From Novosphingobium panipatense (GTDB lineage: Bacteria > Pseudomonadota > Alphaproteobacteria > Sphingomonadales > Sphingomonadaceae), in NCBI RefSeq assembly GCF_002149965.1, contig NZ_MSQB01000017.1:92945-147589 (forward strand): a DNA stretch of 54,645 bases. The letters are read 5' to 3'. How positions within the stretch are numbered: the stretch's first letter is position 1; each line of letters opens with the position of its first letter. Both the position numbers and the translations under genes were made by a program. The notes under the pieces were generated by a model. The model saw only the letters and a list, made by a program, of their open reading frames with translations, was not told the DNA's origin and searched no databases. This document shows, one piece after another, positions 18,504 to 25,512 of the stretch.

Positions 18504-18514
18504 ATGTTTGGTGC

Positions 18515-19279
18515 TCAGCTTACCACGCGCCCGCCGTTGACGCCGATCGTCTGGCCGGTGACGTAGCCCGAATCCTCGTGGCACAGCCAGGCGCAGGCAT
18601 TGGCGATGTCGTCCGGCTCGCCCAGACGCCGCACGGGAACCGACTGGAGCAGCACTTCGGTGGGAATCTGGAAACGGTCGCGGTTCGCCTCGGACATGAT
18701 CGTGCCCATCACCGAGCCGGGCGGGATATTGTTGACGGTAATGCCGTAGGGTCCGAACTCCTGCGCCATGGACCGCGTCATCGTCACCACGGCGCCCTTG
18801 GAGGACGAATAGGGAATCATGCTCGTCGCGCCGGTCTGGGCGCTGGAGGACGAGATATTGACAATCCGGCCCCAACCGGCCGCCTTCATGTCCGGCAGGC
18901 ACTCCTGGGTCATGATGAACGGCCCTCTGACGTTGACGGCGTAGATGAAGTCCCAGCGTGCGTCGGTCACGTCCTCGAAGGGGGTGAAGTCGGTGACACC
19001 CGCATTGTTCACCAGGATCGAGATCGCTCCCAGTGTCTCGCGAACCTGTGCCACCGCTGCCTTGACCGAGGCGCGGTCGGCCACGTCGGCGCCCACGGCA
19101 AGCGCGGTGCCGCCTGCGCCGCGAATGGCGGCGACGGTATCGGCGCAGCGTTCTGCATCGAGGTCGAGCACGGCGACGGCCACGCCTTGCTTCGCCAGCC
19201 GCCGGGAACAGGCCGCGCCTATGCCCGCGGCGGCGCCGGTGACGATGGCAACCCTGTAGGACGCCGAGTTATCTGACAC
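18515..19279 (-). CDS. Short-chain dehydrogenase/reductase (FabG-like)
   Basis: A 254-residue NAD(P)-dependent oxidoreductase. The Rossmann motif is TGAAAGIG, followed by NNAGVTD and the catalytic SSSS...YSSSK (Ser, Tyr and Lys present). The C-terminal VTGQTIGVNGG is typical of FabG-like 3-oxoacyl reductases. The GTG at 19279 is chosen as start because GGGAG lies seven bases upstream; another GTG two codons earlier and an ATG further upstream are possible. A palindrome of TetR-operator shape lies about 94 bp before the start. Its substrate is unknown. Confidence 0.85.
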   Translation of the reverse strand: MSDNSASYRVAIVTGAAAGIGAACSRRLAKQGVAVAVLDLDAERCADTVAAIRGAGGTALAVGADVADRASVKAAVAQVRETLGAISILVNNAGVTDFTPFEDVTDARWDFIYAVNVRGPFIMTQECLPDMKAAGWGRIVNISSSSAQTGATSMIPYSSSKGAVVTMTRSMAQEFGPYGITVNNIPPGSVMGTIMSEANRDRFQIPTEVLLQSVPVRRLGEPDDIANACAWLCHEDSGYVTGQTIGVNGGRVVS

Positions 19280-19372
19280 TGGCACTCTCCCGCTGCGGCG
19301 CCTGTGTCGAAGATCGGTCCGGCGCATTTCCCGTTGGGCTAGCTCCAATCGGGCGCTGCTAGAAGGATTGAC

Positions 19373-19386
19373 TGAACCTCCGTTCA
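19373..19386 (-). promoter_or_regulatory. Candidate TetR-type operator before the SDR gene
   Basis: TGAACCTCCGTTCA is a perfect inverted repeat of two 5-base arms around a 4-base centre. TetR-family repressors often bind sites of this size and shape upstream of SDR and fatty-acid genes. No TetR gene is in the immediate vicinity, so the regulator would be encoded elsewhere. Confidence 0.4.
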
Positions 19387-19444
19387 ATTATTCGCAGGAG
19401 CGAAGTCCCTCGTTCGGTCGGGACCAGCGCCTTCGCGGCGGCGA

Positions 19445-20041
19445 TCAGTCCACCACGAGGAAGTAGTTCGCCTCGCTCTGACCGGCGTTGCGGACCTCGA
19501 TCAGGTAGCGCTGGGTAAAGATCGGCACCCAGTGGCATGCGCGCTGCCGGACATCGGCCACGCAGACCGGCTTGCGGGCGGCGTCGACCACCCGCAGGCT
19601 CAGCGGCTGGGTGCCTGCCGCCGAAAGGGCGATGCTGGCCTTGCGGCCCGACAGGAAGACCTGCTGGAACGAATCGCTCTGGCCCGCGCCGATCTGGCCC
19701 GAGCGATATCCCGGCCCCAGCGGGCTGCCGCGCAGGGGCGGAAGCACGGCGGCCGGAACCATGGCGCGCCAGGCGGGAACCGGGTCCGCGCCGGTCCAGC
19801 CTTCCATCGGCCGGGCGCCGGAACGCGCGATCACGCGCAGCGCGCTGGCGAGGGCGGCGGAATCGGATGCCTGCTCCGCTTCCTGCGCGGCGGTCAGCGC
19901 CATGGCCACGCGTTCGTCGCGGCCTTTCTCCGCTGCGCCGTCGTTCTGCGCCAATGCGGCCAGAGGCACGGCGGCGAGAGGCGCGGCGGCCAGCAGCGCA
20001 GCCGCAGCGGCGGCGTTCAGGGCGGATTTGGCCGCGGTCAT
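19445..20041 (-). CDS. Secreted protein of unknown function in a two-component cassette
   Basis: A 198-residue protein that I do not recognise. It starts with an Ala-rich signal peptide (MTAAKSALNAAAAAALLAAA, cleavage probably after ALAQ). The mature part has two cysteines (CVADVRQRAC) that could form a disulfide. It ends in a beta-rich segment (YLIEVRNAGQSEANYFLVVD) that resembles the C-terminal strands of periplasmic pre-peptidase or sensor-ligand folds. Its ATG overlaps the histidine kinase stop by four bases (ATGA), so the two are translationally coupled. This suggests it takes part in or responds to that signalling pathway. Confidence 0.7.
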   Translation of the reverse strand: MTAAKSALNAAAAAALLAAAPLAAVPLAALAQNDGAAEKGRDERVAMALTAAQEAEQASDSAALASALRVIARSGARPMEGWTGADPVPAWRAMVPAAVLPPLRGSPLGPGYRSGQIGAGQSDSFQQVFLSGRKASIALSAAGTQPLSLRVVDAARKPVCVADVRQRACHWVPIFTQRYLIEVRNAGQSEANYFLVVD

Positions 20042-21417
20042 GATTTCGACTCCGGTGCGATCGTGAAGCAGGCGCCCTTTTCGGAGGGTACGAGCTTGAT
20101 TTCAAGATGATGGCGTTCGGCAATGGCGCGGCAGAGCGCAAGACCCAGGCCTGCGCCGCCGTGCCCGTCATGATTGCCCGCGCGGCTGAACTTGTCGAAG
20201 ATCCGGTGGCGGTCGGGTTCCGGTACGCCGGGGCCGTCGTCGCGCACCGTCAGCCTGGGGCCTTTGGCCAACTCCAGCCGGACGGTTCCGCCCGGCGGCA
20301 CGAACTTGAAGGCATTGTCCAGCAGGTTGGTGATCAGGCGGGTAAGCTGCATCTCCTCGCCCTCCAGGGTGACGCCCGGTTCGATCGCCAGTTCGAAGGC
20401 GTGGCCCGATTCCTCGGCGCTGTCCGCGTAGAGTTCGGCCAGACGCTCGGCCAGGGCGCTGAGATCGACTTGCGCAAGCCCGTGGCGGTCGCCGCGCCGG
20501 GCCTGGCTGGCGGCGATGTCCAGCAGCGATTCGAGCATGCGGATGATGCTGCGGATTTCCAGCCGGGCATCGGTGATGCGGGCGGCGGCCTCGCTGCCCG
20601 CATCATCGGCGGATCCATTGGCAGGAAGCGTGGCGAGTGCGCGCACCAGCCGGTTGTCGAGGTGCATGAGCGGGGTGCGCATCTCGTGCGCCACCTGATC
20701 CGTCGTCTCGCGCTGGGCACTGGCAAGGCGGCGCAGGCGCGCCAGGGCATCGCCGGAATGGCGCGTCAGTTCGTCGATCTCGTCGCGGTCCTTGGAGCCT
20801 TTCGCGAGCTGGGCCAGCGCGGCATCGTCCGGGTGGCGAAAGGCGGCGTTTATGCGTTCGATGCGGCCCGCCAGCCGCTGCGCGGCGAGCCATCCCGCCA
20901 GCGCCACGGCCCCTACCGCGAGCAGTCCGCCGGCGAGGAACGCCAGCGCCACCTGACGCAGCAGGAGGCCCAGATCGCGATATTCGTGCGCGACCATGAG
21001 CCGCAGATCCGGGCCGAGCTGGGTGGCGCGGGCCAGCGCGCGCTCCCCGTCGGGCAGGACGATCTCTCCGGTTTCGGAGACTCCCGCATGAAGACCGGGC
21101 CAGGCGCGGACGTCACCTGCCAGCGGCGTGCCCTTGGCATCGGCCAGGAGATAATGGGCCGGGTTGGCGTCACGCGGTTGCAGGGCGAGACGGTCGTTGA
21201 TGCGATTGGACAGTTCCACCGCGCCGCCGCTGGCGAAGATGTCCACCATCCCCGCCAAGTCCACGTCGACCGCGCGTTCCAGCGCGATGTGGTTGGTCCG
21301 CTGGATGGTCGTATCGGTCAGCAGCCAGAGGCCGAACGTGATCAGCGCGGCGATCAGGATCGCCCAGGCTACGATCTGGGTGAAGATCGACCTGTGGATG
21401 TCCACCAGACGCGCCAT
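20038..21417 (-). CDS. Sensor histidine kinase (OmpR-partner type)
   Basis: A 459-residue inner-membrane sensor. One hydrophobic helix lies near 15-35, a periplasmic sensing domain at about 36-155, a second helix at about 156-180, then a HAMP-like linker. The phosphoacceptor His244 is in QVAHEMRTPL. The ATPase domain has the N box LITNLLDNAF, DDGPGVPE and the G box GHGGAGLGLAL. It is preceded by its response regulator with a 6-bp gap, and its stop codon overlaps the start of a secreted protein. The signal is unknown. Confidence 0.93.
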   Translation of the reverse strand: MARLVDIHRSIFTQIVAWAILIAALITFGLWLLTDTTIQRTNHIALERAVDVDLAGMVDIFASGGAVELSNRINDRLALQPRDANPAHYLLADAKGTPLAGDVRAWPGLHAGVSETGEIVLPDGERALARATQLGPDLRLMVAHEYRDLGLLLRQVALAFLAGGLLAVGAVALAGWLAAQRLAGRIERINAAFRHPDDAALAQLAKGSKDRDEIDELTRHSGDALARLRRLASAQRETTDQVAHEMRTPLMHLDNRLVRALATLPANGSADDAGSEAAARITDARLEIRSIIRMLESLLDIAASQARRGDRHGLAQVDLSALAERLAELYADSAEESGHAFELAIEPGVTLEGEEMQLTRLITNLLDNAFKFVPPGGTVRLELAKGPRLTVRDDGPGVPEPDRHRIFDKFSRAGNHDGHGGAGLGLALCRAIAERHHLEIKLVPSEKGACFTIAPESKS

Positions 21418-21423
21418 GACCGT

Positions 21424-22110
21424 CTAGCGCCCGTCGAGCAGGCGGTAGCCCGATCCCCAGATCGTCTCCAGCGCCGGGGAATCGAAGCCTTCCTCCAGCT
21501 TGCGGCGCAGGCGGCCGATATTGACGTCCACCACGTTGGTCTGGGGATCGAAGTTCATTTTCCACACGTCGCGCAGCAGCATCTCGCGGGTGAGAATCTC
21601 GCCGGCATTTTCCATGAAGTAGCGGAAAAGCTCGAATTCCTTGGGGCTGAGCGCGAGGTGGCGGTTGCTGCGAAAGGCGGTGCGCGCCTTCACGTGGCAT
21701 TCGAAGGCGCCGTAGAGGATCATCGCGCTGTGCTCGCGCCCCGATGCGCGTCGATGCAGGGCGCGCAGGCGTGCCAGCAGTTCGGGTGCCTCGAAGGGCT
21801 TGGCCAGATAGTCGTCGGCGCCCGCGTCGAGCCCTTCGGCGCGGTCGCTGGTGCGACCGAGCGCGGAGAGCATCAGCACCGGGGTGCCGATCCCGCTTTC
21901 ACGCAGGCGCGAAAGGATCGTCAGTCCGTCGAGATCGGGCAGCATGCGGTCGAGAATGATGACGTCGAAGTGCTCGACGCCCGCCAGCCGCAGCCCGTCC
22001 TGGCCGCTGGAGGCCCAGACGAGCGTGATCCCCGTCTGCTCGGCCAGTTCCCTGACCTGACAGGCGGCGCGCGCGTCGTCTTCGATGTAGAGGGTTTTGG
22101 GCGTGGTCAT
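21424..22110 (-). CDS. OmpR/PhoB-family response regulator
   Basis: A 228-residue DNA-binding regulator. The receiver domain (about 5-118) has Asp10-Asp11 after LYIE, the phosphorylation site Asp54 in IILDRMLPDLDG and the conserved Lys104 in YLAKPFEAPE. The C-terminal winged-helix domain includes LSPKEFELFRYF and VDVNIGRLRRKL. It lies directly before the histidine kinase and 64 bp behind the CsgG-like gene on the same strand, so all four genes may be co-transcribed. Confidence 0.93.
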   Translation of the reverse strand: MTTPKTLYIEDDARAACQVRELAEQTGITLVWASSGQDGLRLAGVEHFDVIILDRMLPDLDGLTILSRLRESGIGTPVLMLSALGRTSDRAEGLDAGADDYLAKPFEAPELLARLRALHRRASGREHSAMILYGAFECHVKARTAFRSNRHLALSPKEFELFRYFMENAGEILTREMLLRDVWKMNFDPQTNVVDVNIGRLRRKLEEGFDSPALETIWGSGYRLLDGR

Positions 22111-22174
22111 GGCCGGATCGTTCCCGTTCCCGGCCGATGCCCGGCCGGGAACGGAGATGTCTCACGCAGTGCGA

Positions 22175-22960
22175 TCAGTGCGCCGAGGCGTTGGTGGCCT
22201 GCGGGGCGGCTGCCGAGGGATTCTCGGGCATGCCGCCAAGCTCGGTGACCAGCTTGGTATAGGCGTCGAGATAGGCCAGCACGATGATCTGGCCGATCTG
22301 GGTGTTCTGGTAGCCGCCGCCACCGGCACCGCCGAAAGTGCCGCCGAAGAAGCCGCCGCCACCGCCGCCGAAGCTGACGTCGGACTTGCGGGCATAGCCT
22401 TCGGTCAGGGCTTCCTCGACCGTGGTGCGCGAGTTGACGATGGAGAGCGTGACGTTGGCCTCGCCCTTCTTGATGTTGAGACCGCCGGCGATCGCGCCGA
22501 CGCCGCGACCGAACAGGCCGCCGACACCGCCGAGCACGCCGCCTATGCCGCCGCCGCCCGAATTGTTGTTGGTCGAGACGATATCAGGCTGGAGGAAATA
22601 GTCCGCCGCCTTGATCTGGCCCTTGCCGATGTTCGAGCCCTTCTGAAGCTCACCCTGTTCGGCCAGCGCGCGTTCCATGGCGCTGTTCTGGAGCGAGCGG
22701 CCGCGATTGACGAGCGTGAAGCAGTGCGATTTCTGCACGAACACGCGCAGGATCGCCTCGGGGCTGCCGAGGCTCAGTTCGCGCCACCACTGGGTGTCGG
22801 GCTCGACGATCGAGATGGAGCCCAGATTCTTGCGGCAAACCGGGATTTCCTGGATGCCTTTGTCCTGGACCTTGCGTGCGGACGACCTGTCTTCGGCGAA
22901 TGCCGAGGGCGCGCCTGCGATGACGGCAAGTGCGGCGAGCGCACAGGCGATCTTCTTCAT
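22175..22960 (-). CDS. CsgG/HfaB-like secreted protein, glycine-rich
   Basis: A 261-residue exported protein. The ATG at 22960 has AGAGGGA upstream and opens a signal peptide (MKKIACALAALAVIAG...AFA). The mature body resembles the CsgG/HfaB family of outer-membrane secretion and surface-attachment proteins (SPEAILRVFVQKSHCFTLVNRG, ERALAEQGELQKGSNIGKGQ, AADYFLQPDIV). No lipobox cysteine is seen at the cleavage site, unlike classical CsgG. Two glycine-rich runs (near 135-160 and 200-220) are probably flexible. It lies upstream of an OmpR-type regulator and kinase. The family call is from pattern memory and is moderate; function in adhesion or secretion is inference. Confidence 0.65.
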   Translation of the reverse strand: MKKIACALAALAVIAGAPSAFAEDRSSARKVQDKGIQEIPVCRKNLGSISIVEPDTQWWRELSLGSPEAILRVFVQKSHCFTLVNRGRSLQNSAMERALAEQGELQKGSNIGKGQIKAADYFLQPDIVSTNNNSGGGGIGGVLGGVGGLFGRGVGAIAGGLNIKKGEANVTLSIVNSRTTVEEALTEGYARKSDVSFGGGGGGFFGGTFGGAGGGGYQNTQIGQIIVLAYLDAYTKLVTELGGMPENPSAAAPQATNASAH

Positions 22961-23098
22961 GGTGATTCCCTCTGTTGCGCCGGACACGATGCGACCCGGC
23001 CTTCCCAACCCCGCGCGACATTAGGCCGGAAATCTTTCCGCGCAAATGACTATTGCTGTGAGATTTCCCTCCAGAAAAATAGGCATGTGCTGTGGTTT

Positions 23099-23295
23099 GT
23101 TTGAAAAATGCCCGGATGGGCATTTTTGATGCGGCACCGGCCCTCTCCCCCACCCGACCTCCCATCAGGATACACTCGTGGGAGGTCGGGTGGGGGCGTG
23201 GGCCGGTGCCGCAAGCCTTCGACGGATGTCGAAGGCGCACTCAACAAAGACTCCGGCCGGTGCCGCCAAAATCCGCCTGCGGCGGATTTTCAAAC
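23099..23295. repeat. Mosaic palindromic repeat, copy R1 (complete)
   Basis: This is the only content of the 344-bp stretch 22961-23304 apart from the promoter of the CsgG-like gene. Modules in order: hairpin AAAAATGCCC-GGAT-GGGCATTTTT (23104-23127); a giant palindrome with 34-base arms, 23131-23164 and 23179-23212, differing at two positions, around the 14-base loop TCAGGATACACTCG; hairpin CCTTCGAC-GGAT-GTCGAAGG (23216-23235); a tail CGCACTCAACAA; and a final hairpin AAAATCCGCC-TGC-GGCGGATTTT (23268-23290). Both ends carry TTTGAAAA facing inward, like terminal inverted repeats. Related copies lie at 36289, 39169 and 54553. It follows panC by ten bases. Confidence 0.85.
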
Positions 23296-23304
23296 GGACT
23301 CTTG

Positions 23305-24162
23305 TTACGCCGGTTCCACCGCCATGTTGTCGATCAGGCGGGTAGAGCCGATCCGTGCCGCGACCAGCAGCCGCATCGGCGTGTCGCCCGGCGCATGCAG
23401 CAGGGCGAGGTTTTCGGCATCGCGCAGTTCGGCATAGTCGATCGAGGAGAAACCCCCGCCCAGCAGCGCCGCGTTCAGGCGCGAGAGGCAGGCTTCCACT
23501 GGCTCGCCGCTCTCGATGCCCGCGATCGCGACTTTCATCGCCATGGGCAGGGTCACCGCCTGCGCGCGCTGCTCGCTGGTGAGATAGGCATTGCGCGAGG
23601 ACATCGCGAGCCCGTCTTCCTCGCGCACGGTCGGCACGCCCAGCACCGCATCGACGTGCGGCTGCGTCAGGTCGAGGTCGCGGGCCATGCGGCGGATCAC
23701 GGCGAGTTGCTGCCAGTCCTTTTCGCCGAACAGCGCGACATCGGGCAGCACCTGGTGGAACAGCTTGCAGACCACGGTGGCGACGCCGTCGAAATGGCCG
23801 GGCCGCGAGGCGCCGCACAGGCCCTCGCTGACGCCGGAAACCGAGATGTTGGTGGCGAAGCCCTGCGGATACATCGCCTCCACCGTCGGTGCCCACACCA
23901 GCGCCACGCCTTCGGCTTCCAGCAGCGCGCAGTCGCGTTCGAGCTGGCGCGGATACTTGTCGAGATCCTCGTTGGCGCCGAACTGGAGCGGGTTGACGAA
24001 GATCGAGACGACGACGTGATCGGCCTGTTCGCGTGCGGCCCGCACGAGTGTCAGATGGCCTTCATGAAGCGCGCCCATGGTCGGCACGAGGGCGATCTTT
24101 CCCGATTCCCGCAGCCCGGCAACGGCACGGCGCAGTGGATCAAGGCTGTGGAGGGTTTGCAT
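23305..24162 (-). CDS. panC: Pantothenate synthetase
   Basis: A 285-residue enzyme that joins pantoate and beta-alanine with ATP to make pantothenate for coenzyme A. Signatures are VPTMGALHEGHLTLVRAA with the HxGH nucleotide motif, FVNPLQFGANEDLDKYPR, FGEKDWQQLAVIRRM and the KMSKS-like MSSRNAYL. The ATG at 24162 is the natural start; the frame is open upstream but there it only runs antisense to mipZ. It diverges from mipZ, and a mosaic repeat follows its stop codon. Confidence 0.96.
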   Translation of the reverse strand: MQTLHSLDPLRRAVAGLRESGKIALVPTMGALHEGHLTLVRAAREQADHVVVSIFVNPLQFGANEDLDKYPRQLERDCALLEAEGVALVWAPTVEAMYPQGFATNISVSGVSEGLCGASRPGHFDGVATVVCKLFHQVLPDVALFGEKDWQQLAVIRRMARDLDLTQPHVDAVLGVPTVREEDGLAMSSRNAYLTSEQRAQAVTLPMAMKVAIAGIESGEPVEACLSRLNAALLGGGFSSIDYAELRDAENLALLHAPGDTPMRLLVAARIGSTRLIDNMAVEPA

Positions 24163-24318
24163 TGGGTGTCCCTGCTCCGATAGGATGCACTTGACCGGTG
24201 GTCGGGCCTGCCCATAGCCGCACCGCGCCCCAGTGAGCAATGGGGGGCAAGCCATCAAGGCAATGGGGGGCGGGCAACGGGTTTGATCCGTTTCGCCGGT
24301 TAACGGTTTGATTTCGCT

Positions 24319-24367
24319 CCCGGGACTAGAACCGGGGGCAAGGAATCCGGGCTTGGTCCGGGGGCAA
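24319..24367. repeat. Degenerate REP-like repeat upstream of mipZ
   Basis: Two tandem imperfect palindromic units, CCCGGGACTAGAACCGGGG and ATCCGGGCTTGGTCCGGGG, lie in the panC-mipZ divergent region. They resemble a decayed version of the CCCGGACTTGATCCGGGA-type repeat at 47804-47907. They lie about 20-70 bp before the mipZ start, where they could overlap its promoter. Confidence 0.5.
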
Positions 24368-24387
24368 CAGGAAAGCGAACAGGGTCC

Positions 24388-25200
24388 GTGACAGCGCATC
24401 GCATCGTCTTCGCCAACGAAAAAGGCGGCACCGGCAAGTCCACGACGGCCGTTCACGTCGCCATCGCACTCGCCTATCAGGGGGCCAAGGTCGCCGCGAT
24501 CGATCTCGATCCGCGCCAGCGCACCCTGTTCCGCTATCTCGAAAACCGCGTGGAAACCGAGCGCCGCCGCGAGATCGCGTTGCCGGGCGCCCGTTTCGCG
24601 GTCTACGACGGCGACGATATCGGGGAACTCGACGATCTGGCCGAGGCCATTGCCGAGGGCTACGACTTCCTGATCTTCGACACGCCGGGCCGTGACGATG
24701 CTTTCGCCCGCCACGTCGCGGCGACCGCCGACACGCTCGTCACCCCGCTGAACGACAGCTTCATCGATTTCGACCTCATCGGTCAGGTGGAAAGCGAGAC
24801 CTTCAAGGTGAAGAAGCTCTCGTTCTACGCCGAACTCATGTGGGAAACCCGCAAGAAGCGCGGGCTCAAGACCATCAACGAAGGCCGCCGCGAACTCGAC
24901 TGGGTGGTGGTGCGCAACCGCGTCCAGCACGTCGAGGCGAAGAACATGCGCCGCCTCGAAGGCGCGCTGCTGGAACTGTCCAAGCGCGTGGGCTTCCGCA
25001 TTTCCAACGGCCTGTCCGAGCGCGTCATCTTTCGCGAGCTGTTCCCCTCGGGCCTGACCCTGCTCGACAAGGGCCACCTCGGCGAGCTTGGCACCAGCCA
25101 TCTCGTCGCCCGCCAGGAACTGCGCCAGCTCGTCGCCGGCCTGAACCTGCCGATGCCCGCGAAGGGCGAGGCCGACCTGCAACTCGCTGCCGACGAATGA
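24388..25200 (+). CDS. mipZ: Division plane positioning ATPase MipZ
   Basis: A 270-residue ParA/MinD-family ATPase. In Caulobacter MipZ forms gradients from the ParB-bound origins and blocks FtsZ assembly away from midcell; by family membership the same role is expected here. The deviant Walker A motif is NEKGGTGKST (Lys12 and Lys17), followed by AIDLDPRQRT and FLIFDTPGRDD. The start is GTG at 24388. Its stop codon overlaps the ATG of a small DnaJ-like protein (ATGA), and a phosphomannomutase gene follows, so these three likely form one transcript. Confidence 0.93.
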   Translation: MTAHRIVFANEKGGTGKSTTAVHVAIALAYQGAKVAAIDLDPRQRTLFRYLENRVETERRREIALPGARFAVYDGDDIGELDDLAEAIAEGYDFLIFDTPGRDDAFARHVAATADTLVTPLNDSFIDFDLIGQVESETFKVKKLSFYAELMWETRKKRGLKTINEGRRELDWVVVRNRVQHVEAKNMRRLEGALLELSKRVGFRISNGLSERVIFRELFPSGLTLLDKGHLGELGTSHLVARQELRQLVAGLNLPMPAKGEADLQLAADE

Positions 25201-25505
25201 AATTCCTCTGGCTCATCGCGCTTGCCTGCATTGCCTGGCGGCTGATCAAGGGCCGCTGGCCCTGGCAAAGCATGGGATATGGCATCGGCCAGACTAAGCC
25301 CGGCCCGTCCTTTGCCGAAATCCACGCCAATACGCAGGCGCGGGCGCTGCTGGGCGTGGCGGAGGGGGCCGGGCGGCGCGAGATCCTCGACGCGCATCGC
25401 CGCGTGGTGGCGCAGGTCCATCCTGACCGCGGCGGGTCGAACGAGAAAGTCCACGAGGCCAATGCCGCGCGCGACCTGCTGCTTTCCAGGCTGAACGACG
25501 CATAG
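25197..25505 (+). CDS. Small membrane-anchored DnaJ-domain protein
   Basis: A 102-residue protein whose start overlaps the mipZ stop by four bases. An N-terminal hydrophobic helix (MKFLWLIALACIAWRLI) probably anchors it in the inner membrane. The C-terminal half (about 45-102) is a J domain with the HPD motif at 75-77 (VHPDRGG). J-domain proteins stimulate Hsp70 (DnaK) ATPase activity, so this could recruit DnaK to the membrane. The J domain is short and the partner is unknown. Its place next to mipZ suggests a link with cell division but does not prove it. Confidence 0.85.
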   Translation: MKFLWLIALACIAWRLIKGRWPWQSMGYGIGQTKPGPSFAEIHANTQARALLGVAEGAGRREILDAHRRVVAQVHPDRGGSNEKVHEANAARDLLLSRLNDA

Positions 25506-25512
25506 CCGCGGC

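Noticed and set aside
22161..22650. Glycine-codon-rich stretch in the CsgG-like gene as a DNA repeat
   Set aside because: The GCC-rich repeats encode glycine runs in a frame with a signal peptide and conserved segments, so coding explains them.
23099..23295. A CRISPR array or attachment site in the repeat region
   Set aside because: The repeats are inverted, not direct; there is no regular spacing, no unique spacers and no cas or integrase gene nearby.
23305..25182. A 625-codon frame that appears to extend panC upstream
   Set aside because: The upstream part lies antisense to mipZ. The panC ATG at 24162 gives the standard N-terminus (MQTLHSLDPLRRA).
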